The notes under the pieces were generated by a model. The model made no database searches, was not told the origin of the DNA, and saw only the letters and a program-made list of their open reading frames with translations. The position numbers and the translations under genes were made by a program. Shown here piece after piece: positions 16,464 to 24,810 of a stretch of 64,000 bases of DNA. The stretch's first letter is position 1; each line of letters begins with the position of its first letter. This DNA is from Citrobacter europaeus (GTDB lineage: Bacteria > Pseudomonadota > Gammaproteobacteria > Enterobacterales > Enterobacteriaceae): positions 4,712,001-4,776,000 of the forward strand of contig CP083650.1 in the NCBI GenBank assembly GCA_020099315.1, read 5' to 3'.

Positions 16464-17096
16464 ATGAAAGGTACCATTTTCGCCGTGGCGCTTAACCACC
16501 GCAGCCAGCTCGATGCCTGGCGCGAAGCGTTCCAACAGGCCCCCTACAAAACGCCGCCAAAGACCGCGGTGTGGTTTATCAAACCGCGTAATACCGTTAT
16601 CGGCAACGGAGATAGCATCCCCTTCCCGCAGGGTGAAACCGTGCTAAGCGGAGGGACTGTGGCCCTGATCGTCGGTAAAACCGCCCGTAAAGTAACTGCA
16701 GAAAAAGCGGTTGCTTACATTGCCGGATATGCGCTGGCTAACGACGTAAGCCTGCCGGAAGAGAGCTTCTATCGCCCGGCAATCAAAGCCAAATGCCGCG
16801 ATGGCTTCTGCCCGATTGGCGCACTTTCTACGCTCAGCGACGTCGATAACCTGACCATTATCACCGAAATCAACGGTCGGGAAGCTGACAGTTGGAACAC
16901 TGTTGATCTCCAGCGCTCCGCCGCCGAGTTGCTAAGCGCCCTGAGTGAATTCGCGACCCTCAACCCTGGCGACGCCATTCTGATCGGCACCCCGCACAAC
17001 CGCGTAACCCTGCGACCAGGCGATCGCGTACGTATTCTTGCCGCAGGCCTCCTGCCGCTGGAAAACCCGGTGGTTACCGAAGGAGAACTGGCATGA
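16464..17096 (+). CDS. hpaG1: HpaG1, N-terminal-type subunit of OPET decarboxylase/HHDD isomerase
   Basis: A 210-residue fumarylacetoacetate-hydrolase-fold protein equal to the N-terminal half of the fused E. coli HpaG (HpcE, 429 residues). HpaG decarboxylates 5-oxopent-3-ene-1,2,5-tricarboxylate and then isomerises the product. Family motifs GYALANDVSLPEE and FYRPAIKAKCRDGFCPIG are intact, as is GDAILIGTP. It stops at 17096 in an ATGA overlap with hpaG2, so the halves are two proteins made from coupled translation. Which half carries which step cannot be read here. Confidence 0.92.
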   Translation: MKGTIFAVALNHRSQLDAWREAFQQAPYKTPPKTAVWFIKPRNTVIGNGDSIPFPQGETVLSGGTVALIVGKTARKVTAEKAVAYIAGYALANDVSLPEESFYRPAIKAKCRDGFCPIGALSTLSDVDNLTIITEINGREADSWNTVDLQRSAAELLSALSEFATLNPGDAILIGTPHNRVTLRPGDRVRILAAGLLPLENPVVTEGELA

Positions 17097-17857
17097 AACA
17101 AGCACGTATTGAGTGGCAGGGACAACAACACAACGTCCAGATCGATGAACGCGAGCAGGTTCGCCTGGCTGACGGCAGACTGCTAAAAGAAGGCGAATTT
17201 CGTTGGCTGCCGCCCGCCGACGGCACGCTGTTCGCGCTGGGTCTGAACTACGCCGATCACGCCAGCGAGCTGGAGTTCAAGCCGCCCACCGAACCGCTGG
17301 TGTTTATCAAAGCGCCAAACACCTTTATCGGCCACCAGCAGGAATCGGTACGCCCGGATAACGTTGAGTACATGCACTACGAAGCCGAACTGGTGGTGGT
17401 GATCGGCAAAACCGCGCGTAAGGTCGCCGAAGCCGACGCCATGGAGTACGTAGCCGGATACACCGTCTGCAACGACTACGCCGTCCGCGACTATCTGGAA
17501 AACTACTATCGCCCCAATCTGCGGGTAAAAAGCCGCGACACTCTGACGCCAATAGGCCCCTGCATCGTCAACAAAGCGGATATTCCTGACCCGCACACCC
17601 TGGCCCTGCGCACCTGGGTCAACGGCGAACTGCGCCAGCAGGGCACCACCGCCGATCTAATCTTCAGCATCCCGTTCCTGATCGCTTATCTGAGCGAGTT
17701 TATGACCCTGCAACCGGGCGACATGATCGCCACTGGTACGCCAAAAGGGCTGTCAGACGTGGTGCCGGGCGATGAAGTGATCGTCGAAGTGGAAGGCGTC
17801 GGCCGTCTGGTCAACCGCATCATCAGTCAGCAGGCATATGAGGAGAAGCTGTCATGA
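17093..17857 (+). CDS. hpaG2: HpaG2, C-terminal-type subunit of OPET decarboxylase/HHDD isomerase
   Basis: A 254-residue FAH-fold protein matching the C-terminal half of E. coli HpaG. The fold motifs LGLNYADHASEL, MHYEAELVVVIGK and GYTVCNDYAVRDYLE are clear; the Glu residues of MHYEAE and the later Asp are likely metal ligands. It has about 40 extra N-terminal residues (to about PPADG) that fused HpaG lacks and that look like the small N-terminal domain of stand-alone FAH proteins. It overlaps hpaG1 and hpaE by 4 bases each. Confidence 0.93.
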   Translation: MKQARIEWQGQQHNVQIDEREQVRLADGRLLKEGEFRWLPPADGTLFALGLNYADHASELEFKPPTEPLVFIKAPNTFIGHQQESVRPDNVEYMHYEAELVVVIGKTARKVAEADAMEYVAGYTVCNDYAVRDYLENYYRPNLRVKSRDTLTPIGPCIVNKADIPDPHTLALRTWVNGELRQQGTTADLIFSIPFLIAYLSEFMTLQPGDMIATGTPKGLSDVVPGDEVIVEVEGVGRLVNRIISQQAYEEKLS

Positions 17858-19320
17858 AAAAGATTAACCATTGGATCAACGGCAAAAACGTCGCGGCTAC
17901 GGAGTATTTTCACACCACCAACCCGGCAACCGGTGAAGTGCTGGCGGAAGTGGCCTCCGGCGGTGCCGACGAAGTGAATCAGGCGGTGGCGGCAGCGAAG
18001 GAAGCGTTCCCTAAATGGGCCAATCTGCCGATGAAAGAGCGTGCACGCCTGATGCGCCGTCTGGGCGACCTGATCGACCAGAACGTCCCTGAAATTGCCG
18101 CCATGGAGACCGCCGACACCGGCCTGCCGATCCACCAGACCAAAAACGTGCTGATCCCTCGCGCGTCGCATAACTTCGAATTTTTCGCCGAAGTGTGCCA
18201 GCAGATGAATGGCAAGACCTATCCGGTCGACGACAAGATGCTCAACTACACCCTCGTACAGCCGGTCGGCGTTTGTGCACTGGTGTCGCCGTGGAATGTG
18301 CCGTTTATGACCGCCACCTGGAAAGTCGCGCCGTGCCTGGCGCTGGGCAATACCGCTGTGCTGAAGATGTCCGAGCTTTCGCCACTGACTGCCGATCGTC
18401 TGGGTGAACTGGCGTTAGAAGCAGGCATTCCGGCAGGCGTATTGAACGTGGTTCAGGGCTACGGCGCAACGGCAGGCGATGCGCTGGTACGCCACCACGA
18501 CGTACGCGCGGTGTCGTTTACCGGCGGTACCGCCACCGGGCGCAATATCATGAAAAATGCCGGGCTGAAAAAATACTCCATGGAACTTGGCGGCAAATCA
18601 CCGGTGCTAATTTTTGAAGATGCCGATATTGAACGTGCTCTTGATGCCGCGCTGTTTACCATCTTCTCGATCAACGGCGAACGCTGCACCGCTGGCTCGC
18701 GCATTTTTATCCAGCAGAGCATCTACCCCGAATTCGTCAAACGCTTTGCTGAACGTGCCAACCGCCTGCGCGTCGGCGACCCAGCCGACTTGAACACTCA
18801 GGTAGGCGCGCTGATTAGCCAACAGCACTGGGAGAAAGTCACCGGTTATATCCGCCTCGGCATTGAAGAAGGGGCGACCCTGCTGGCGGGCGGCCCGGAT
18901 AAACCCGCCGACCTGCCTGCACATCTGAAAAGCGGCAACTTCCTGCGCCCAACGGTGCTGGCGGATGTCGACAACCGCATGCGTGTCGCGCAGGAAGAGA
19001 TATTTGGCCCGGTAGCCTGTCTGCTGCCGTTTAAAGACGAGGCGGAAGGTCTGCGCCTGGCCAACGATGTGGAGTACGGCCTCGCCTCTTATATCTGGAC
19101 CCAGGACATCAGCAAAGTGCTGCGCCTGGCACGCGGCATCGAAGCCGGAATGGTGTTCGTCAATACGCAGAACGTCCGCGATCTGCGTCAGCCGTTTGGC
19201 GGCGTGAAGGCTTCTGGTACAGGCCGTGAAGGCGGCGAATACAGCTTTGAAGTGTTCGCCGAAATGAAAAACGTCTGCATCTCGATGGGCGACCATCCGA
19301 TCCCAAAATGGGGAGTCTGA
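17854..19320 (+). CDS. hpaE: 5-carboxymethyl-2-hydroxymuconate semialdehyde dehydrogenase HpaE
   Basis: A 488-residue NAD-dependent aldehyde dehydrogenase that oxidises the ring-cleavage product made by HpaD to 5-carboxymethyl-2-hydroxymuconate. The ALDH motifs are present: SPWNVPFM, the catalytic Glu in MELGGKSP near residue 250 and the catalytic Cys in NGERCTAGSR near residue 284. Length is normal for the family. It overlaps hpaG2 by 4 bases and ends 1 base before hpaD. Confidence 0.96.
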   Translation: MKKINHWINGKNVAATEYFHTTNPATGEVLAEVASGGADEVNQAVAAAKEAFPKWANLPMKERARLMRRLGDLIDQNVPEIAAMETADTGLPIHQTKNVLIPRASHNFEFFAEVCQQMNGKTYPVDDKMLNYTLVQPVGVCALVSPWNVPFMTATWKVAPCLALGNTAVLKMSELSPLTADRLGELALEAGIPAGVLNVVQGYGATAGDALVRHHDVRAVSFTGGTATGRNIMKNAGLKKYSMELGGKSPVLIFEDADIERALDAALFTIFSINGERCTAGSRIFIQQSIYPEFVKRFAERANRLRVGDPADLNTQVGALISQQHWEKVTGYIRLGIEEGATLLAGGPDKPADLPAHLKSGNFLRPTVLADVDNRMRVAQEEIFGPVACLLPFKDEAEGLRLANDVEYGLASYIWTQDISKVLRLARGIEAGMVFVNTQNVRDLRQPFGGVKASGTGREGGEYSFEVFAEMKNVCISMGDHPIPKWGV

Positions 19321-19321
19321 T

Positions 19322-20179
19322 ATGGGAAAGTTAGCTTTAGCTGCAAAAATTACACACGTTCCGTCGATGTATCTCTCTGAACTGCCGGGGAAAAACCACG
19401 GCTGTCGTCAGTCAGCCATCGATGGACATAAAGAGATAAGCAAACGCTGCCGCGAAATGGGCGTCGATACCATCATTGTGTTCGACACCCACTGGCTGGT
19501 CAACAGCGCCTACCACATCAACTGTAGCCCCCATTTTGAGGGGAACTATACCAGCCACGAACTGCCGCACTTTATTCGCGACATGGCCTACCGCTACGAG
19601 GGAAACCCGGAACTGGGCCAATCAATCGCCGTTGAAGCCGTCAAACTGGGTGTGCGTGCTCAGGCACACAATATTCCCAGCCTGACGTTGGAATACGGCA
19701 CTCTGGTACCGATGCGTTATATGAACGAAGACAACCACTTCAAAGTCGTTTCCATCTCAGCATTCTGTACCGTGCATGACTTCGCGGACAGTCGCAAGCT
19801 GGGTGAAGCAATTCTTAAAGCTATCGAGAAATACGACGGCACCGTGGCGGTCCTGGCCAGCGGCTCACTGTCGCACCGCTTTATCGACGATCAGCGTGCG
19901 GAAGAAGGCATGAACAGCTACACCCGCGAGTTCGACCATCAGATGGACGAGCGGGTCGTGAAGCTGTGGCGTGAAGGTAAGTTCAAAGAGTTCTGCACCA
20001 TGCTGCCGGAGTACGCCAACTACTGCTACGGCGAGGGCAACATGCACGACACGGTGATGCTGCTCGGCATGCTGGGCTGGGATAAATATGACGGCAACGT
20101 TGAATTCATCACCGAGCTTTTCGCCAGTTCCGGCACCGGCCAGGTCAACGCCGTCTTCCCGCTGCCTGAGCAGGTTTAA
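19322..20179 (+). CDS. hpaD: 3,4-dihydroxyphenylacetate 2,3-dioxygenase HpaD
   Basis: A 285-residue class III (LigB-type) extradiol dioxygenase that uses Fe(II) and O2 to open the ring of homoprotocatechuate. Metal-ligand candidates typical of the family are visible: His12 in ITHVPSM, His57 in FDTHW, and a Glu late in the chain near NCHD-equivalent GEGNMHD. ASGSLSHRF is the conserved second-half motif. Length is as in E. coli HpaD/HpcB. It sits between hpaE and hpaF with almost no gap. Confidence 0.95.
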   Translation: MGKLALAAKITHVPSMYLSELPGKNHGCRQSAIDGHKEISKRCREMGVDTIIVFDTHWLVNSAYHINCSPHFEGNYTSHELPHFIRDMAYRYEGNPELGQSIAVEAVKLGVRAQAHNIPSLTLEYGTLVPMRYMNEDNHFKVVSISAFCTVHDFADSRKLGEAILKAIEKYDGTVAVLASGSLSHRFIDDQRAEEGMNSYTREFDHQMDERVVKLWREGKFKEFCTMLPEYANYCYGEGNMHDTVMLLGMLGWDKYDGNVEFITELFASSGTGQVNAVFPLPEQV

Positions 20180-20189
20180 GGAGTTCAGA

Positions 20190-20570
20190 ATGCCGCACTT
20201 TATTGCCGAGTGTACCGACAACATCCGCGAACAGGCCGATTTACCGGGTCTGTTCGGCAAAGTGAACGAAGCGCTGGCGGCGACCGGCATCTTTCCCATC
20301 GGCGGCATTCGCAGTCGCGCCATCTGGCTGGATACCTGGCAGATGGCCGACGGCCAGCATGATTATGCCTTCGTGCATATGACGCTGAAAATCGGCTCCG
20401 GGCGTAGCCTGGAGAGCCGTCAGGACGTGGGTGAGATGTTGTTTGCGCTGATTAAGGCCCATTTCGCCACGCTGATGGAGAGCCGCTATCTGGCACTGTC
20501 GTTCGAAATCCAGGAGTTGCACCCGACGCTGAATTACAAACAGAACAACGTGCACGCGTTATTTAAATAA
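20190..20570 (+). CDS. hpaF: 5-carboxymethyl-2-hydroxymuconate delta-isomerase HpaF
   Basis: A 126-residue enzyme of the tautomerase fold that isomerises 5-carboxymethyl-2-hydroxymuconate to 5-oxopent-3-ene-1,2,5-tricarboxylate, the HpaG substrate. The catalytic N-terminal Pro follows the initiator Met (MPHFIAECTDNIRE), as in 4-oxalocrotonate tautomerases. The ATG at 20190 has AAGGAG 6 bases upstream. It is followed by a BIME before hpaH. Confidence 0.95.
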   Translation: MPHFIAECTDNIREQADLPGLFGKVNEALAATGIFPIGGIRSRAIWLDTWQMADGQHDYAFVHMTLKIGSGRSLESRQDVGEMLFALIKAHFATLMESRYLALSFEIQELHPTLNYKQNNVHALFK

Positions 20571-20579
20571 TGTGCAAAT

Positions 20580-20657
20580 TGCCCGGTGGCGCTGTGCTTA
20601 CCGGGCCTACACCGGCCATGAATTGTAGGCCGGATAAGCGAAGCGCCATCCGGCAAT
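20580..20657. repeat. intra-operon BIME between hpaF and hpaH
   Basis: Two REP-like hairpins: GCCCGGTGGC...TACCGGGCC (about 20580-20608) and GTAGGCCGGATAAGCGAAGC ending ATCCGGC (20624-20657). Being inside an operon, it could lower expression or set an mRNA processing boundary between the upstream (G1-F) and downstream (H-A) parts. Confidence 0.8.
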
Positions 20658-20677
20658 GCAATGCCACAGGAACCACT

Positions 20678-21481
20678 ATGCTCGATAAACATACCCATAC
20701 TCTGATCGCCGAGCGTCTAAACCAGGCGGAAAAACAGCGCGAACAGATCCGCGCTATTTCGCTGGATCACCCGACGATCACCATCGAAGACGCCTACGCC
20801 GTTCAGCGCGAATGGGTAAAAATGAAAATCGCCGAGGGCCGCGTCCTTAAAGGCCACAAAATCGGTCTGACCTCCAAAGCGATGCAGGCCAGCTCGCAGA
20901 TTAGCGAACCGGATTACGGCGCGCTGCTGGACGATATGTTTTTCCACGATGGCGGCGATATTCCTACCGACCGCTTTATCGTCCCGCGCATCGAAGTGGA
21001 GCTGGCCTTCGTGCTGGCCAAACCGCTGCGCGGCCCGAACTGCACCCTGTTCGACGTCTACAACGCTACCGACTATGTGATTCCGGCGCTGGAGCTTATC
21101 GATGCCCGCTGCCACAACATCGACCCGGAGACCCAGCGCCCGCGCAAGGTCTTCGACACCATCTCCGATAACGCCGCCAACGCCGGGGTGATCCTCGGCG
21201 GTCGCCCCATCAAACCCGACGAACTGGATCTGCGCTGGATCTCCGCCCTGCTCTATCGCAACGGCGTGATCGAAGAGACTGGCGTGGCTGCAGGGGTACT
21301 CAATCACCCAGCCAACGGCGTGGTCTGGCTGGCGAACAAGCTTGCGCCGTATGACGTCCAACTGGAAGCCGGGCAGATTATTCTCGGTGGCTCCTTTACC
21401 CGTCCGGTTCCGGCGCGCAAGGGCGACACTTTCCACGTTGACTACGGCAACATGGGCGCGATTAGCTGCCGGTTTGTTTAG
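20678..21481 (+). CDS. hpaH: 2-oxo-hept-3-ene-1,7-dioate hydratase HpaH
   Basis: A 267-residue Mg-dependent hydratase of the 4-oxalocrotonate decarboxylase/hydratase family, forming 4-hydroxy-2-oxoheptanedioate. The metal-binding signature RIEVELAFVLAKPL and GHKIGLTSKAMQ are conserved. I chose the ATG at 20678 for agreement with the E. coli length (267). The open frame continues 36 codons upstream only because the BIME lacks stops in this frame. Confidence 0.94.
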   Translation: MLDKHTHTLIAERLNQAEKQREQIRAISLDHPTITIEDAYAVQREWVKMKIAEGRVLKGHKIGLTSKAMQASSQISEPDYGALLDDMFFHDGGDIPTDRFIVPRIEVELAFVLAKPLRGPNCTLFDVYNATDYVIPALELIDARCHNIDPETQRPRKVFDTISDNAANAGVILGGRPIKPDELDLRWISALLYRNGVIEETGVAAGVLNHPANGVVWLANKLAPYDVQLEAGQIILGGSFTRPVPARKGDTFHVDYGNMGAISCRFV

Positions 21482-21488
21482 GAGAAAC

Positions 21489-22283
21489 ATGATGAATAAC
21501 GCCTTTAAAGATGCCTTAAAAACCGGTCGCCCACAGATTGGCCTATGGCTTGGACTCACCAGCAGCTACAGCGCAGAGCTACTGGCCGGGGCTGGGTTCG
21601 ACTGGCTGTTAATTGACGGAGAGCATGCGCCGAACAGCGTGCAAACGATACTGACCCAACTGCAGGCGATCGCCCCTTACCCCAGCCAACCTGTGGTGCG
21701 ACCATCATGGAACGACCCGGTGCAAATTAAACAATTGCTGGATGTGGGTGCGCAGACTCTGCTGGTGCCGATGGTACAAAACGCTGACGAAGCGCGACTG
21801 GCAGTGAAGGCCACCCGCTACCCGCCCGCAGGTATTCGCGGCGTAGGTAGCGCGCTCGCCCGCGCCTCACGCTGGAACCGCATCCCCGAATATATCCATC
21901 AGGCCAACGACGCAATGTGCGTGCTGGTGCAAATTGAAACCCGCGAAGCCCTAAAAAATCTGCCACAGATCCTCGACGTTGAGGGCGTGGACGGCGTGTT
22001 CATCGGCCCGGCCGATCTCAGTGCTGATATGGGATTTGGCGGCAATCCGCAGCACCCGGAGGTGCAGGCTGCCATCGAACAGGCCATCGCGCAAATTCGT
22101 GCAGCCGGTAAAGCGCCGGGGATCCTGATGGCTAACGAACAGTTGGCGAAACGTTATCTGGCGCTAGGCGCACTGTTCGTTGCCGTCGGCGTTGATACCA
22201 CTCTGCTGGCCCGTGGCGCAGAAGCGCTGGCGGCGCGGTTTGGGGGGGAAATAAACGCGCCGGGTTCGCCAAGCGTCTACTAA
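21489..22283 (+). CDS. hpaI: 4-hydroxy-2-oxoheptanedioate aldolase HpaI
   Basis: A 264-residue class II (divalent metal) pyruvate aldolase of the HpcH/HpaI family that yields pyruvate and succinic semialdehyde, the last step of the pathway. The active-site segments are conserved: LLIDGEHAPN (Asp and catalytic His), VRPSWND (pyruvate-binding Arg), QIETREA and FIGPADLS (metal Glu and Asp). GGAG lies 4 bases before a double ATG; the first is at 21489. It follows hpaH by 7 bases. Confidence 0.95.
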   Translation: MMNNAFKDALKTGRPQIGLWLGLTSSYSAELLAGAGFDWLLIDGEHAPNSVQTILTQLQAIAPYPSQPVVRPSWNDPVQIKQLLDVGAQTLLVPMVQNADEARLAVKATRYPPAGIRGVGSALARASRWNRIPEYIHQANDAMCVLVQIETREALKNLPQILDVEGVDGVFIGPADLSADMGFGGNPQHPEVQAAIEQAIAQIRAAGKAPGILMANEQLAKRYLALGALFVAVGVDTTLLARGAEALAARFGGEINAPGSPSVY

Positions 22284-22311
22284 TGCCCGGTAAGCGCAGC
22301 GCTACCGGGCA
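22284..22311. repeat. long hairpin between hpaI and hpaX
   Basis: Arms TGCCCGGTA (22284-22292) and TACCGGGCA (22303-22311) with an inner GCGC pairing. REP-like; it has no T-run, so it is more likely a processing or attenuation element than a full terminator. Confidence 0.65.
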
Positions 22312-22354
22312 AAATAGCCGTACCCTACAAAATTCCCATTAGAGGAAAATGACA

Positions 22355-23731
22355 ATGAGCGATACATCATCTGCCATCCCGGAAAAGTTCGATCCGGCTA
22401 ACCAGCACAAACAGCTGACGGCGCAGCAGCAGTCAGTTATCAACAAACTGTTCCGTCGCCTGATCGTATTTTTGTTCGTACTCTTTATCTTTTCGTTTTT
22501 AGACAGGATCAATATCGGCTTTGCCGGACTGACCATGGGGCAGGATCTGGGACTGAACGCCACCATGTTCGGCCTTGCCACCACCCTGTTTTACGTTACC
22601 TACGTGATTTTTGGCATACCCAGCAACGTGATGCTCAGCATCGTCGGCGCTCGCCGCTGGATTGCCACCATCATGGTGCTATGGGGCATCGCCTCTACCG
22701 CCACCATGTTCGCCACCGGGCCGAACAGCCTCTACATCCTGCGGATGCTGGTGGGGATTACCGAGGCCGGTTTCCTGCCCGGCATCCTGTTGTATTTGAC
22801 CTTCTGGTTCCCGGCCTTTTTCCGCGCCCGCGCCAACGCGCTGTTTATGATTGCGATGCCGGTGACTACCGCGCTGGGGTCGATCGTTTCTGGATATATT
22901 CTGTCTATGGACGGCATGCTTAACCTGCGCGGCTGGCAATGGTTGTTCTTGCTGGAAGGCTTCCCGTCGGTGCTGCTCGGCGTTATGGTCTGGTTCTGGC
23001 TCGATGATTCACCGTCGAAGGCGAAATGGCTGACGGCAGAAGACAAAAAGTGCCTGCAGGAGATGATGGATAACGATCGCCTCATGCTGGTACAGCCGGA
23101 AGGGGCGATCAGCCATCACGCCATGCAACAACGCAGCCTGTGGCGGGAAGTATTTACGCCGATCGTGCTGATGTACACCCTGGCCTACTTCTGCCTGACG
23201 AATACACTCAGTGCGATCAGTATCTGGACGCCGCAGATCCTTAAAAGCTTTAACGAAAGCAGCAGCAACATCACTATCGGCCTGCTGGCGGCAATCCCGC
23301 AGATTTGTACCATTCTCGGAATGATCTACTGGAGCCGTCACTCTGATAAACATCGAGAGCGTAAGCATCATACCGCTCTACCTTTTCTGTTTGCCGCTGC
23401 AGGCTGGCTGCTGGCTTCAGCCACCGATCACAACCTAATCCAACTACTGGGGATCGTGATGGCCTCCACCGGCTCCTTTAGCGCCATGGCCATCTTTTGG
23501 ACCACCCCGGATCAGTCGATCAGCCTACGCGCCAGAGCGATCGGTATTGCGGTGATCAACGCCACCGGCAATATCGGATCAGCAGTAAGCCCATTAATGA
23601 TCGGCTGGCTGAAAGATATTACTGGCAGCTTTAGCAGTGGTCTGTGGTTTGTTGCCACCCTGTTGGTCATTGGCGCGGTGATTATCTGGGCTATTCCGAT
23701 GAAAGGATCGCGTCCTCGCGCGACGCCGTAA
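22355..23731 (+). CDS. hpaX: 4-hydroxyphenylacetate permease HpaX
   Basis: A 458-residue transporter of the anion:cation symporter (ACS) branch of the major facilitator superfamily with 12 predicted helices. The family motif LDRINIGFAG follows the first helix. It imports 4-hydroxyphenylacetate and related aromatic acids in E. coli. Two nearby ATGs exist at 22349 and 22355; the second has better spacing from AGAGGA and matches the known length. It lies in the expected place between hpaI and hpaA. Confidence 0.94.
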   Translation: MSDTSSAIPEKFDPANQHKQLTAQQQSVINKLFRRLIVFLFVLFIFSFLDRINIGFAGLTMGQDLGLNATMFGLATTLFYVTYVIFGIPSNVMLSIVGARRWIATIMVLWGIASTATMFATGPNSLYILRMLVGITEAGFLPGILLYLTFWFPAFFRARANALFMIAMPVTTALGSIVSGYILSMDGMLNLRGWQWLFLLEGFPSVLLGVMVWFWLDDSPSKAKWLTAEDKKCLQEMMDNDRLMLVQPEGAISHHAMQQRSLWREVFTPIVLMYTLAYFCLTNTLSAISIWTPQILKSFNESSSNITIGLLAAIPQICTILGMIYWSRHSDKHRERKHHTALPFLFAAAGWLLASATDHNLIQLLGIVMASTGSFSAMAIFWTTPDQSISLRARAIGIAVINATGNIGSAVSPLMIGWLKDITGSFSSGLWFVATLLVIGAVIIWAIPMKGSRPRATP

Positions 23732-23740
23732 GGAGCCGCT

Positions 23741-24631
23741 ATGTGTCAGAGCTCTATCGCCAATATCGATATCAACAAAGAGTACGATGAGAGTCTGGGA
23801 ACGGAAGATGTGCATTATCAGTCGTTTGCCCGCATGGCTGAGTTCTTTGGCCGCGATATGCAGGCGCACCGTCACGACCAATATTTTCAGATGCACTTTC
23901 TTGATACCGGGCAGATTGAGCTGCAGCTTGACGAGAGTCGTTATTCAGTACAGGCACCGCTGTTCGTTCTGACACCGCCGTCGGTGCCGCACGCCTTTAT
24001 CACTGAGTCTGATAGTGATGGGCACGTACTGACGGTGCGGGAGGATTTGGTCTGGCCGCTGTTGGAGGTACTTTATCCCGGCACACGGGAAGCCTTCGGC
24101 CTGCCGGGTATCTGCCTGTCGCTGGCCGATAAGCCCGAAGAACTGGAGGCACTAACACACTACTGGCGGCTGATTCAACGTGAGTCGACCTCGCAATTAC
24201 CGGGACGTGAACACACACTGATGCTATTGGCGCAGGCGGTGTTCACCCTACTACTACGGAATGCGAAGCTTGACGATCATGCCGCCAGCGGGATACGCGG
24301 CGAGCTAAGGCTGTTTCAACGTTTTAACCAGCTAATCGATAACCACTATCACCAGCACTGGACGGTGCCGGACTACGCCTACGAGCTGCATCTGACCGAA
24401 TCCAGACTGACCGATATCTGTCGCCGCTTCGCTAACCGCCCACCAAAAAGGCTAATTTTCGACAGGCAGTTGCGCGAAGCCAAGCGGCTATTGCTGTTTT
24501 CCGACAGCGCGATCAACGAAATAGCCTGGCAATTGGGTTTTAAGGATCCAGCCTATTTCGCTCGCTTCTTTAACCGCTTAGTCGGCTGCTCACCGAGCGC
24601 GTTCAGACTGAAGAAAGTGCCCGTGTCGTGA
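23741..24631 (+). CDS. hpaA: AraC-family activator HpaA
   Basis: A 296-residue activator of the hpaBC promoter that responds to 4-hydroxyphenylacetate. The first 100 residues form an AraC-type cupin sensor (HRHDQYFQMHFLDTGQIELQ), and the last 100 carry the two helix-turn-helix motifs (LTESRLTDICRRF and INEIAWQLGFKDPAYFARFF). It starts 9 bases after hpaX, so it is in the meta-cleavage operon, and stands next to its hpaBC target. Confidence 0.95.
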   Translation: MCQSSIANIDINKEYDESLGTEDVHYQSFARMAEFFGRDMQAHRHDQYFQMHFLDTGQIELQLDESRYSVQAPLFVLTPPSVPHAFITESDSDGHVLTVREDLVWPLLEVLYPGTREAFGLPGICLSLADKPEELEALTHYWRLIQRESTSQLPGREHTLMLLAQAVFTLLLRNAKLDDHAASGIRGELRLFQRFNQLIDNHYHQHWTVPDYAYELHLTESRLTDICRRFANRPPKRLIFDRQLREAKRLLLFSDSAINEIAWQLGFKDPAYFARFFNRLVGCSPSAFRLKKVPVS

Positions 24632-24655
24632 CTCTGCTTACCCTTTCATTCTAAA

Positions 24656-24671
24656 TGACGCCTGGATCACA
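24656..24671 (+). promoter_or_regulatory. possible CRP half-conserved site upstream of hpaBC
   Basis: The sequence TGACGCCTGGATCACA matches the right half (TCACA) of the CRP consensus well and the left half weakly. It lies about 155 bases before hpaB. hpaBC of E. coli is known to be under catabolite control. Tentative. Confidence 0.3.
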
Positions 24672-24810
24672 GAACGTTATCTCACCTGAAAAGTACCCAC
24701 AGATGACCTAAAAGTCTCTTCACGAAAACCTTCTTAACCGCTTCAATTGAACAACAAAAACAAAACATAAATTTAACATCACAATCCGATTAATACTGAA
24801 GAGGTCCCCT

